Shown here: positions 34,638 through 42,538 of the stretch, one piece after another
Numbering within the stretch: the first letter of the stretch is position 1
Layout: every line of letters starts with the position of its first letter
NCBI RefSeq assembly: GCF_900115755.1
Contig: NZ_FOXQ01000002.1
Span: 310,001-374,000, forward strand
Source: Parafilimonas terrae
Lineage (GTDB): Bacteria; Bacteroidota; Bacteroidia; Chitinophagales; Chitinophagaceae
Length of the DNA stretch: 64,000 bases
Direction of reading: 5' to 3'
Notes under the pieces: model-generated
Seen by the model: only the letters and a program-made list of their open reading frames with translations
The model's database searches: none
Told to the model about the DNA's origin: nothing
Translations under genes and position numbers: made by a program

Positions 34638-36002
34638 ATGAACCAATGGAAAGAATATCAACAACAGAATAAAGAGCGCTTCTTAAATGAATTAATTGAT
34701 TTGCTGCGCATACCCAGCGTAAGCGCACGCAGTGAGCATAAAGATGATATGCTGGCCTGTGCAGAAGCTATGAAGCAAAAATTAATTGATGCAGGCGCTG
34801 ATAAAGCTGAAGTATATAAAACGGCCGGCCATCCTATTGTATATGGTGAAAAAATAATCGATGCATCAAAGCCTGCCGTATTAGTGTATGGGCATTATGA
34901 TGTGCAGCCGCCCGATCCGCTGGAACTCTGGCACAGCGGGCCGTTTGAACCGGTTGTAAAAGACGGGAAACTATATGCCCGCGGCTCTGCCGACGATAAA
35001 GGCCAGGTATATATGCATGTGAAGGCGTTTGAAACAATGACTGCCACTAACTCGCTTTCAACCAATATTAAATTTATTATTGAAGGCGAAGAGGAAGTGG
35101 GCAGCCCGAACCTTGCCACTTTTGTAAAAGAACATAAAGATTTATTAAAGGCCGATGTAATTCTCATAAGTGATACCTCTATGCTAAGCCTTGATACACC
35201 AAGTATGGATGTTGGCGTGCGTGGCCTGAGTTATATTGAAGTTGAAATAACCGGTCCTGACCGCGATTTGCACAGCGGTGTATATGGCGGTGCTGTTGCC
35301 AATCCTATTACTATACTTGCGCAGATGATAGCGAGCCTGCACGATAAAAATAATCACATAACTATACCTGGTTTTTATGATGATGTGGTGGAATCTTCTG
35401 CTGAAGAAAGAAAACTGATGGCTGAAGCACCATTTGATGCGGAAGCTTATAAGAAGGACCTCGGCATAAATGAATTATGGGGTGAGAAGGGTTATACAAC
35501 CAATGAACGGACAGGCATTCGTCCTACACTTGAACTGAATGGTATATGGGGTGGTTATACAGGTGAAGGTTCCAAAACTGTTTTGCCTTCAAAAGCGCAT
35601 GCAAAGATCAGTTGCCGGCTGGTGCCCAATCAAAAATCAGAAGCAATAACGGAATTGCTCATTAATCATTTGAAGAAAATTACACCGCCTTATGTGGATA
35701 TAAAAATTATGGTGCATCACGGTGGCGAACCATATATGACGCCTATTGAAAGCAAGGGTTATAAAGCGGCTGCAAAAGCCATTGAAACAACTTTTGGAAA
35801 AGCGCCGATCCCCGTACGCGGCGGCGGAAGCATTCCTATCTGCTCATTATTTGAACAGGAACTTGGCATAAAAATTATTTTCATGGGCTTTGGTTTAGAC
35901 AGTGACAACCTGCATAGCCCGAATGAAAAATTCGATCTTGCCAATTATTATAAAGGCATTGAAACCATTCCATATTTTCATAAATATTTTGCGGAAGAAT
36001 AA
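34638..36002 (+). CDS. M20-family dipeptidase
   Basis: 454 aa cytosolic metallopeptidase of the M20 dipeptidase subgroup. Zinc ligands and flanks are visible: VLVYGHYDVQPPDPLELW (His, Asp), GRGSADDKG-type ARGSADDKGQVY, IEGEEEVGSPNL with the Glu-Glu pair, and GGSIPICSLFEQ near the end. Probably cleaves dipeptides with broad specificity. The transcript ends at a strong hairpin 70 bp downstream. Confidence 0.92.
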   Translation: MNQWKEYQQQNKERFLNELIDLLRIPSVSARSEHKDDMLACAEAMKQKLIDAGADKAEVYKTAGHPIVYGEKIIDASKPAVLVYGHYDVQPPDPLELWHSGPFEPVVKDGKLYARGSADDKGQVYMHVKAFETMTATNSLSTNIKFIIEGEEEVGSPNLATFVKEHKDLLKADVILISDTSMLSLDTPSMDVGVRGLSYIEVEITGPDRDLHSGVYGGAVANPITILAQMIASLHDKNNHITIPGFYDDVVESSAEERKLMAEAPFDAEAYKKDLGINELWGEKGYTTNERTGIRPTLELNGIWGGYTGEGSKTVLPSKAHAKISCRLVPNQKSEAITELLINHLKKITPPYVDIKIMVHHGGEPYMTPIESKGYKAAAKAIETTFGKAPIPVRGGGSIPICSLFEQELGIKIIFMGFGLDSDNLHSPNEKFDLANYYKGIETIPYFHKYFAEE

Positions 36003-36072
36003 AAGCTATTGTTTAAGTTATGTATCATACAAATGCATTTGCTTAAAACCAGCACTGCCTAACTCACTTCAT

Positions 36073-36110
36073 AATCTGCCCGAAGCTATAAGTTTAGCTT
36101 CGGGCAGATT
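36073..36110 (+). terminator. Strong terminator hairpin after M20 dipeptidase
   Basis: A 16-bp perfect stem from 36073-36088 and 36095-36110 around the loop TAAGTT; the core is CTGCCCGAAGCTA pairing with TAGCTTCGGGCAG. Followed by TTCGTTTG, a short T-rich stretch. Confidence 0.85.
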
Positions 36111-36203
36111 TCGTTTGTAATGCCCCGGATATGCTTTCGGATTAGCCAGCTTATCTGATAAATATTGCTGACATATTAGATGATAACACGCATTTAATTT
36201 GCT

Positions 36204-36243
36204 CTAAAAAAATAAAAGACAAATTTGTCTTTTATTTTTTTAG
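36204..36243. promoter_or_regulatory. Perfect 40-bp palindrome, candidate Rrf2/NsrR operator
   Basis: Two exact 20-bp arms with no spacer; the left arm is CTAAAAAAATAAAAGACAAA and the right arm is its reverse complement. It contains the motif AATAAAAGA-N8-TCTTTTATT, also found upstream of the Rrf2 gene at 39826. Its TTTG (36224-36227) is the -33 element for the -7 box TACTTTTG at 36248, so a bound repressor would block the promoter. AAGACAAATTTGTCTT resembles the shape of NsrR operators. A terminator role is unlikely because it is 100 bp past the previous terminator. Confidence 0.7.
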
Positions 36244-36255
36244 CATGTACTTTTG
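36224..36255 (+). promoter_or_regulatory. Promoter of the DUF2249/hemerythrin operon
   Basis: TTTG (36224-36227), a 20-bp gap, then TACTTTTG (36248-36255) fits TTTG / TAnnTTTG. The -33 lies exactly at the centre of the 40-bp palindrome. Start codon 37 bp downstream. Confidence 0.65.
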
Positions 36256-36292
36256 CGTTGTTATTAAACCACACAATTAAAAATTAAACATT

Positions 36293-37198
36293 ATGGTAAC
36301 GGCAGAAATTTTAGATGTTACCCGGATAGAACCAAAACTTAAACATCCAACTATTTTTAAGCATTTTGATGAGCTGGAGGCCGGTGAAAGTTTTATTATT
36401 GATAATGATCATGATCCAAAACCATTGTATTATCAGCTCCTGGGTGAACGCGGTAATATATTTAAGTGGGAATACCTTCAGCAGGGGCCCTTGCGCTGGC
36501 AGGTTAAAATTGCCAAAAACAAAAATGAAGAGCAGGAAAATGCTGTGTCGGTTTCTGAAAAAGACCTGCGCAAGGCTACCGTATTTAAAGCAAAAGGGAT
36601 TGATTATAGCTGCAATACCGGTAAAGCATCTGAAAAAATATCAGAAGGGGAGAAGAAGCATATTGCTTTGCCCGGCATTGATAAACTGCAACTGAATTTT
36701 CTCTCAGATTATATCACTAACACGTATCATGCTTATATAAAAAGCAATGCAGAGGTTATAACAGGATTAGCAGAAAAAGTTGCTGAACGGCATGGCAGCC
36801 AGTACCCGCAACTAAACCGTCTTGCACAATCCATACCTTATTTTTTTAAGAGCCTTCAGGTGCATATTGATAAAGAAGACAATGCTGTTTTGCCGGCTAT
36901 CAAACAAATTGCATCAGCAGAAAACAGCAGTGTTGAAGATGAAATAACTGATTTGGATATTGTTAAACAATCACTGCTGTTATTGCAGAAGGAGCATGTG
37001 ATTATTACAGAAGACCTTGAGTATTTCCGCAGGCTAACTAATAATTACACGCTGCCTGATGGCGCCTGCAATTCATTTACTTATTTCTATCAAAAGCTGG
37101 AAGAATTGCATAGCACACTCGTGCATTGTATGCATGTGGAAGAAGATATGCTTTTTCCAAAAGTATCTGCGCTTGAAGCGGAAGCAGCAGAGGTTTAG
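36293..37198 (+). CDS. DUF2249-hemerythrin fusion protein (RIC-like)
   Basis: 301 aa. Residues of about 5-80 are a DUF2249 domain (ILDVTRIEPKLKHPTIFKHF; LEAGESFIIDNDHDPKPLYYQLLG). Residues of about 140-295 are a hemerythrin-type four-helix bundle of the RIC/ScdA kind: NFLSDYITNTYHAYIK, VAERHGSQYPQ, VHIDKEDNAVLPAI, LLQKEHVIITEDLEYFR and VHCMHVEEDMLFPKV supply the His and Glu for a di-iron site. RIC proteins repair iron-sulfur proteins damaged by NO or peroxide. It is the first gene of a four-gene operon behind the 40-bp palindrome. The DUF2249 part may bind a small ligand or partner; its role is unknown. Confidence 0.85.
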   Translation: MVTAEILDVTRIEPKLKHPTIFKHFDELEAGESFIIDNDHDPKPLYYQLLGERGNIFKWEYLQQGPLRWQVKIAKNKNEEQENAVSVSEKDLRKATVFKAKGIDYSCNTGKASEKISEGEKKHIALPGIDKLQLNFLSDYITNTYHAYIKSNAEVITGLAEKVAERHGSQYPQLNRLAQSIPYFFKSLQVHIDKEDNAVLPAIKQIASAENSSVEDEITDLDIVKQSLLLLQKEHVIITEDLEYFRRLTNNYTLPDGACNSFTYFYQKLEELHSTLVHCMHVEEDMLFPKVSALEAEAAEV

Positions 37199-37228
37199 TT
37201 GTGCACATTGCAATAAAATTATATCGCC

Positions 37229-38080
37229 ATGGAAAAAATGATTATCAATGATCATACAAAAATATCGGAACTGATAGCCCTTAATAAGGCGGCCATTGAT
37301 GCTATTGCAGCAGTTGCAAAACCGTTGCGCCGTTTAAAAAATCCTGTGCTGAGGAAGGTGATGGCTTCAAGGGTAAACATATCAGAGGCGGCAAAAATGG
37401 CTGATTGTAATGTAAAAGATATTGTGGCAGCATTAATACCACTGGGTTTCAGTTATGAAATAACTTCTTCAGTTAAAGAAGCAGCTATTCAACCTAAGCC
37501 CATTTGGCTGCGCAATACAAAAGAAAGCGATATTATATGGTATGATGTGCGTCCCATAATCGAGTCGGGCACAGACCCGCTGAGAAATATAATGGGAAAG
37601 TTTAAAGAAGTGGCGCCTGGCAAAGTATTATGCATCATCAACAGTTTTATTCCAACGCCATTAATTCATTTGCTGAAACAGGAAAAGGCAGAAGACAGTT
37701 ATGTGGAAGCAAAAAGCAACACTGAATTTTATACTTATTTCCTGAAAAAGCAAAGAGACGATGTTGTAAATAAAGCTGCAGCTAATACAGGTGAGAAAGT
37801 GATTATGGATGATGCTGATTCTTTTCAATCGGTACATAATGCTTTTTCAAAAGAAAAGATTAAAGAAATAGATGTGCGCCACCTGGAGATGCCATTGCCA
37901 ATGCAAACTATTTTAAAAGCATTAGAAGAATTGCCAAAAGGCAATATGTTATTTGTTCATCACAAAAGAGTGCCTGTATATCTTCTTGAAGATCTTGCAA
38001 ATAAAAATTATGAAGTGCATATTCACACGATTGATGAAAAGAATGTGAAGATGATCTTATTTGAAACTTCATCAGTATAA
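37229..38080 (+). CDS. DUF1858 plus two DUF2249-like domains
   Basis: 283 aa, cytosolic. The N-terminal 70 residues match DUF1858/ScdA-N-type helical domains (NDHTKISELIALNKAAIDAI ... CNVKDIVAALIPLGF). Two DUF2249-like modules follow: IIWYDVRPIIESGTDPLRNI ... VLCIINSFIPTPLIHLL and IKEIDVRHLEMPLPMQTIL ... MLFVHHKRVPVYLLEDLANK. DUF2249 proteins are common beside NO and nitrite reduction genes, but the function is unproved. It lies 30 bp after the DUF2249-hemerythrin gene and 19 bp before the NnrS-like gene. Confidence 0.82.
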   Translation: MEKMIINDHTKISELIALNKAAIDAIAAVAKPLRRLKNPVLRKVMASRVNISEAAKMADCNVKDIVAALIPLGFSYEITSSVKEAAIQPKPIWLRNTKESDIIWYDVRPIIESGTDPLRNIMGKFKEVAPGKVLCIINSFIPTPLIHLLKQEKAEDSYVEAKSNTEFYTYFLKKQRDDVVNKAAANTGEKVIMDDADSFQSVHNAFSKEKIKEIDVRHLEMPLPMQTILKALEELPKGNMLFVHHKRVPVYLLEDLANKNYEVHIHTIDEKNVKMILFETSSV

Positions 38081-38099
38081 CATTAAATAATCCTGCTCA

Positions 38100-39368
38100 A
38101 TGGCAGATATTAATATAGGCAAAGCACCACCCAACAATGCAGTTCTTCCTTTTTATGCAACGGCCACCATCGCATTTTGGGCACTTTGCCTTTTATTGTT
38201 TTTTGATGCAGGTAATCTTACAAACCACTATTTCAATCCACACCTGCTGGCAATTGTACATACAGCAGCGCTGGGCTGGGGAACGATGGTCATCTTTGGC
38301 GCAGCACATCAACTGCTGCCTGTAATTTGTGAGCGTGATTTGTTCAGCCCAACAATTGCGGCTATATGCTGGTACACATTAACAGCAGGTGTCGCTTTAC
38401 TTATTGTTGCTTTCTATAACTTTTATACCGGATGGGTGATGATCAGTGGCGGCACGCTGATTGTGTTATCAGCATGTGCTTATTTTATCAATGTATTATT
38501 TACAAGCCACATTTGTATTCGTTATTCTGTAGTGAAATTATTTGTTGTTACTTCAGGTGCATGGTTATTGTTTACGGCTATAGCAGGATTACTGCTTGCA
38601 ATTAATTTACGATATCCTTTCTTCAGCAAAAGCCACCTTGAGATTTTAAAGTTGCACGCACATGCAGGGTTAGCTGGCTGGTTTCTTCAACTAATAACCG
38701 GTGTGAGCAGTAAACTTGTGCCTATGTTTTTGTTAGGCAAATCTGCAAGGCAAAAGCTGCTGCTATATGCTTGCTTGTTTCAAAATGCAGGGTTATTATT
38801 TTTTCTATTGGATGGTTATTTTTTTGGCATTACTGCAGCAAGGGTTATTATATATGTCATATTGGTTGCTGCCGGTATTGTATGCTGGCTAATGTATTTA
38901 TATGATGCATTTAGAAGCCGCGTTAGAAAAAATATAGACATTCAAATGAAACATACTTTTATTTCTTTCCTGTGCCTGGGCGCCGCTATATTATTGATAC
39001 CTGTAATTGTATATGCCGCAGGTTCCCGTTGGGCAATATTATACGGCGCCCTTTTATTTATGGGATGGATAACAGGTATTATACTTGGTAAAACATTTAA
39101 AACATTACCTTTTATAGTATGGAATGCGCATTACAAAACGCTTTCAGGAAAAGTAAAGGTTCCTTTACCTAAACAATTGTATAGTGAAGTTCTGGTTAAA
39201 TGGCAATTCAGGCTTTACATAGCTGCCGTTATATTGCTTTGCGCTGGCATCGTTATAAATGCGACTGTTATTATCCGTATCGCATCTGCAATATGGATAA
39301 TGGTGTCTTCGCTGTATGTGATAAATGTAATGAAGGTGCTGCTGCATAAAACAAAAATTGTATCATGA
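38100..39368 (+). CDS. NnrS-like/haem-copper-like polytopic membrane protein
   Basis: 422 aa with about 12 membrane helices. Histidine-bearing helices are HTAALGWGTMVIFGAAHQLLP (His54, His70), LKLHAHAGLAGWFLQL and FIVWNAHYKTLSG, like those of NnrS and cytochrome oxidase subunit I relatives that bind haem and copper. NnrS proteins protect against NO in other bacteria. It overlaps the following MIP18-like gene by 4 bp. Shares the HxHxxxAGW motif with the protein at 17641. Whether it binds haem is inferred. Confidence 0.78.
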   Translation: MADINIGKAPPNNAVLPFYATATIAFWALCLLLFFDAGNLTNHYFNPHLLAIVHTAALGWGTMVIFGAAHQLLPVICERDLFSPTIAAICWYTLTAGVALLIVAFYNFYTGWVMISGGTLIVLSACAYFINVLFTSHICIRYSVVKLFVVTSGAWLLFTAIAGLLLAINLRYPFFSKSHLEILKLHAHAGLAGWFLQLITGVSSKLVPMFLLGKSARQKLLLYACLFQNAGLLFFLLDGYFFGITAARVIIYVILVAAGIVCWLMYLYDAFRSRVRKNIDIQMKHTFISFLCLGAAILLIPVIVYAAGSRWAILYGALLFMGWITGIILGKTFKTLPFIVWNAHYKTLSGKVKVPLPKQLYSEVLVKWQFRLYIAAVILLCAGIVINATVIIRIASAIWIMVSSLYVINVMKVLLHKTKIVS

Positions 39369-39691
39369 CTATATCATTAAGCGATCCATTTTCTGAGGAA
39401 AAATTAAAAGCACAGGAAGCACTATATAGTGTGATAGACCCGGAGCTTTTTGTGAATGTGATAGACCTTGGGCTGATATATGATGTAGCGTTTGACGGGG
39501 ATAATATTGTTGTAACGATGACGCTCTCCACACCGCATTGCCCGATGGGCGAAGCCATTACCAACGGAGTGCAAAATGCATTGGAAAAAGTTTTTCCGGG
39601 TAAAGAAATAAGAATTGATCTGACATTTGATCCTCCCTGGGGGTTTGAAATGCTTACGCAGGAAGGCAGGATGCAATTGGGATTGAAATGA
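39365..39691 (+). CDS. MIP18/SufT-like metal-sulfur cluster assembly factor (DUF59)
   Basis: 108 aa. Matches the DUF59 family through ALYSVIDPELFVNVIDLGLIYD, VVTMTLSTPHCPMGEAI (with the conserved Cys) and IDLTFDPPWGFEMLT. Such proteins help insert or repair Fe-S clusters. The 4-bp overlap with the NnrS-like gene shows translational coupling. It fits a module that rebuilds Fe-S proteins damaged by NO. Confidence 0.92.
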   Translation: MTISLSDPFSEEKLKAQEALYSVIDPELFVNVIDLGLIYDVAFDGDNIVVTMTLSTPHCPMGEAITNGVQNALEKVFPGKEIRIDLTFDPPWGFEMLTQEGRMQLGLK

Positions 39692-39825
39692 GCCTGTAAG
39701 CACGGCCGGCCCGCGATAGCAGTCTGATCGAAAGGAGGAGTGTGAATATATTTTTGAAATGCTTCATCAGGCCGGCTTCACTGTGCCGATGTAAGATTCC
39801 CGCTGCCTGCAAAATTTATTTAGCA

Positions 39826-39851
39826 AATAAAAGAGTTTTTTATCTTTTATT
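39826..39851. promoter_or_regulatory. Candidate autoregulatory Rrf2 operator
   Basis: AATAAAAGA-N8-TCTTTTATT: perfect 9-bp arms and the same 8-bp spacing as the core of the 40-bp palindrome at 36204. It covers the -33 region of the Rrf2 promoter whose -7 box is at 39865. Confidence 0.65.
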
Positions 39852-39864
39852 ACAGATTGGGTTT

Positions 39865-39872
39865 TATCTTTG
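39865..39872 (+). promoter_or_regulatory. Putative -7 box of the Rrf2 gene
   Basis: TATCTTTG matches TAnnTTTG exactly and lies 14 bp after the inverted repeat and 17 bp before the ATG. Confidence 0.6.
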
Positions 39873-39889
39873 CACCATAAAAACAAAGA

Positions 39890-40321
39890 ATGTTTTCAAA
39901 AACCTGCGAGTATGCTATAAGGGCTATGATATTTATTGCACAAAAAACAAAACAGGATAGCAGGGTTGGTATAAAAGATATAGCCAAAGGCATTAATTCA
40001 CCCGAACATTTTATTGCAAAAATTTTGCAGGATTTAACCCGCAAAGGCTTGCTGCAATCTGCAAAAGGCCCTTCCGGCGGGTTTTATCTTGATAAGACAT
40101 CTATGAAACAATCGCTGGCAGACGTTGTGAAGGCAGTGGATGGCGATAAGATTTTTTATGGCTGCGGCCTCGGTTTAAAGCAATGCTCGGAAATAAAACC
40201 ATGCCCCATTCATTTTCAATTCAAGAAGGTGCGACAGGAGTTATCAAATATGCTGCAAAACGCAAGAATAGATGCTTTTACAGAAGCGCTTGAAAATAAT
40301 ACGGCTTTTTTAAGAAGATAA
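39890..40321 (+). CDS. Rrf2-family regulator (NsrR/IscR-like)
   Basis: 143 aa. The winged helix at the N-terminus (MFSKTCEYAIRAMIFIAQKT; SPEHFIAKILQDLTRKGLLQSAKGPSGGFYL) is followed by three cysteines in YGCGLGLKQCSEIKPCPIH, the expected Fe-S cluster ligands of NsrR/IscR. It probably senses NO or Fe-S status and represses both its own gene and the 36293 operon through the shared palindrome. It stands at the head of the cbb3-like oxidase cluster, 46 bp before the CcoN-like gene. Confidence 0.92.
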   Translation: MFSKTCEYAIRAMIFIAQKTKQDSRVGIKDIAKGINSPEHFIAKILQDLTRKGLLQSAKGPSGGFYLDKTSMKQSLADVVKAVDGDKIFYGCGLGLKQCSEIKPCPIHFQFKKVRQELSNMLQNARIDAFTEALENNTAFLRR

Positions 40322-40334
40322 ATTTTTTTGAAAT

Positions 40335-40360
40335 AATAAAAGACAAAAAGGTATTAATAT
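40335..40360. promoter_or_regulatory. Half-site of the Rrf2 motif upstream of CcoN-like gene
   Basis: AATAAAAGACAAA is identical over 13 bp to the left part of the 36204 palindrome. The right arm is degenerate (TATTAATAT, 4 of 9 matching TCTTTTATT). It lies in the 46-bp gap between Rrf2 and the oxidase gene. Confidence 0.45.
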
Positions 40361-40367
40361 CTTAAAT

Positions 40368-42533
40368 ATGAAATGCAGGAATAAATTATTGATGAAATGC
40401 CTGGTTATTATCCCATTGCTGTTTACCGCTTTTCCATTGTGGGCGCAGGGCATGAAACCATCGGCTTTTTCGTTTGAATCAAAAGAAGCATGGCTGTGGC
40501 TTATGCTAATCATTGCGCTTATGCTGCTCATAGCTGCCGTTATGCTTAAGGAAAAGGTTTCAGCATTAACGAGCAATTATAAAAAGCACAAAACAGAAGC
40601 ATATAAAGAGAAGCTAAAGGAATATACACAGCAGCTCAACAGCAAACAGATTGAACAATTATTGCAGCACCGTAATAAAAAATCTTTCCGCAATGCAGGC
40701 AATATTCTCTTAATCTTTTTTGCATCATTATTTATTTTTTTACCAGGCAGCCTTATAGCTCAAACACCCGAAAAGCCCGATGCATCTTCATTGCTGGGCG
40801 AAGGCGGCATTATTATTACCATCATACTAATTCTAATTCCTATACTGGCCGGCCTTATTCTTCTTACCATTAAAATAAGCAATGCCATAAACCGGCAGCG
40901 GAATAAGATGCGGCTTGAAGAAGCCGCAAAGCTGGCCGAATACCTTGAAACATTGCCGGATGAAGAAATAAATGATGTGTTGAAGAAGAGAAAAGAAGCG
41001 CTCGATTATTCGCTTACGCATAATGAATTGTCAGGAAGCGAACCCGCAGAAGATTCAAGAGGTTTGCTGAACATTAGCCAGGAGCCGGGCATGCCGATAG
41101 TTGCCATTAAAAAGAAAGCCTTGCCGCGGCCTAATATTGATCCTGCTTTATCCCGGCTGGTACTTTGGTATTTAGGTTGCGCTGCATTTTGGTTGCTGTT
41201 TGGAACCACTATCGGCGAATACCTCGGTATTAAATTCGTGGCGCCCGATGCTGACCATGTGAGCTGGCTTAGCTTTGGCCGTTTACGTCCTGTGCATACT
41301 AATTCTGTATTCTGGGGCTGGGCTTCACTGGGCATGCTTGGGCTGGGTAACTATATAGTGCCGAGGGTAAGCAATGTAAAAATGTATAGCATAAAACTTG
41401 GCTGGTATGCGCTGTTCTTTATTAATGCGGCGGTTATTATTGGTTCTGTTTGTTTAATGGCAGGCATTAATAACGGCGGCGGCGAATACCGCGAATATAT
41501 ATGGCCTGTAATGCTGCTATTCGGTATTGGCCTTGCACTCAGCCTCATCAATTATATTAAAACCATTGCCGTCCGAACCACAAAAGAAATTTATATCTCT
41601 AACTGGTATATGGTATCGGCTATTATTTTCACTATCGTAATCTCACTAACTGCTTATATTCCTTCCTGGCAAAATGGTTTGGGAGAAACCATCGTTCAGG
41701 GTTATTACATGCACCAGGGTGTAGGAATGTGGTTTATGTTGTTTACACTTGGCATTGTGTATTATTTCCTGCCGCAGCAACTTAATAAACCTATTTATTC
41801 CTACAGCCTTGGTATTCTTGCTTTCTGGACACAAATATTATTTTACACGCTTATCGGCACACACCATTTTGTATTCAGCGCTATACCCTGGTGGCTGCAA
41901 ACCGTAGCTATAGTTGGCAGCGGGGGCATGGCTATTCCGGTAATTGCAGGCACCACTAATTTCCTGATGACTTTTAAAGGCGCCTGGTATAAAATAAAAG
42001 ACAGCTATACGCTTCCTTTCTTTTTGGTAGGTATCATCTTTTACTTCACAGGTTCCATGCAGGGTACGGCAGAAGCATTCCGTTCTACCAATCTTATCTG
42101 GCATTTTACTGATTTTACCGTAGCGCATTCCCATCTAACCATGTACGGTATTATATCTTTCTTTTTATGGGCCTGCATATATGCTGTGGTGCCAAGGCTT
42201 ACCGGCAAAGAAGCACCGCAAATAACAGTGGGCGCTCATTTCTGGATGGCCCTGATAGGATTACTTTTTTACACTGTGCCGCTTATGTATGGCAGCACAT
42301 TAAAAGGTTTATTGTGGCTGAATGGCAAGCCTTTTATGGATGGTGTAAAGCTAATGGAACCTTACTGGTTATGGCGGGCAATTGGCGGCACCCTTATGTG
42401 GCTTTCTCATGTATTCTTTGCTTATAATATGTATAAGATGATAAAACGCACTAACGAAGTAGATGTAAAATCATCTGCTATTCAGCAACTCGAAAAAGAC
42501 AGTTCATTCATTTCACCTGCCAAATCATATTAA
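40368..42533 (+). CDS. cbb3-type oxidase catalytic subunit (CcoN-like) with long N-terminal extension
   Basis: 721 aa. Residues of about 258-690 are a CcoN-type haem-copper core with 12 helices: low-spin haem ligand His310 (SFGRLRPVHTNSV), CuB ligands His449 (YMHQGVG) and His499/His500 (IGTHHFVF), Tyr493 at the position of the cross-linked tyrosine, and His587/His589 (TVAHSHLTMYG). The NorB signature glutamate four residues after the first CuB histidine is absent. Unusually, about 255 residues precede the core: a signal-like segment (10-26), helices near 43-60, 110-131 and 147-169, and charged coiled-coil stretches. Canonical cbb3 enzymes reduce O2, and some also reduce NO. The Rrf2 and RIC neighbours suggest NO-linked expression. 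Confidence 0.87.
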   Translation: MKCRNKLLMKCLVIIPLLFTAFPLWAQGMKPSAFSFESKEAWLWLMLIIALMLLIAAVMLKEKVSALTSNYKKHKTEAYKEKLKEYTQQLNSKQIEQLLQHRNKKSFRNAGNILLIFFASLFIFLPGSLIAQTPEKPDASSLLGEGGIIITIILILIPILAGLILLTIKISNAINRQRNKMRLEEAAKLAEYLETLPDEEINDVLKKRKEALDYSLTHNELSGSEPAEDSRGLLNISQEPGMPIVAIKKKALPRPNIDPALSRLVLWYLGCAAFWLLFGTTIGEYLGIKFVAPDADHVSWLSFGRLRPVHTNSVFWGWASLGMLGLGNYIVPRVSNVKMYSIKLGWYALFFINAAVIIGSVCLMAGINNGGGEYREYIWPVMLLFGIGLALSLINYIKTIAVRTTKEIYISNWYMVSAIIFTIVISLTAYIPSWQNGLGETIVQGYYMHQGVGMWFMLFTLGIVYYFLPQQLNKPIYSYSLGILAFWTQILFYTLIGTHHFVFSAIPWWLQTVAIVGSGGMAIPVIAGTTNFLMTFKGAWYKIKDSYTLPFFLVGIIFYFTGSMQGTAEAFRSTNLIWHFTDFTVAHSHLTMYGIISFFLWACIYAVVPRLTGKEAPQITVGAHFWMALIGLLFYTVPLMYGSTLKGLLWLNGKPFMDGVKLMEPYWLWRAIGGTLMWLSHVFFAYNMYKMIKRTNEVDVKSSAIQQLEKDSSFISPAKSY

Positions 42534-42538
42534 TCATA

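Noticed and set aside
36204-36243. 40-bp palindrome as a terminator of the M20 gene
   Set aside because: A GC-rich 16-bp-stem terminator already lies at 36073-36110, and the palindrome overlaps a promoter -33 element and repeats upstream of the Rrf2 gene.
40368-42533. Could this subunit be a NorB/qNOR nitric oxide reductase?
   Set aside because: The first metal histidine is followed by QGVG, not the VE-type HxxxE of NorB, and a tyrosine is kept at the cross-link position. It is CcoN-like; NO reduction remains only a hypothesis.
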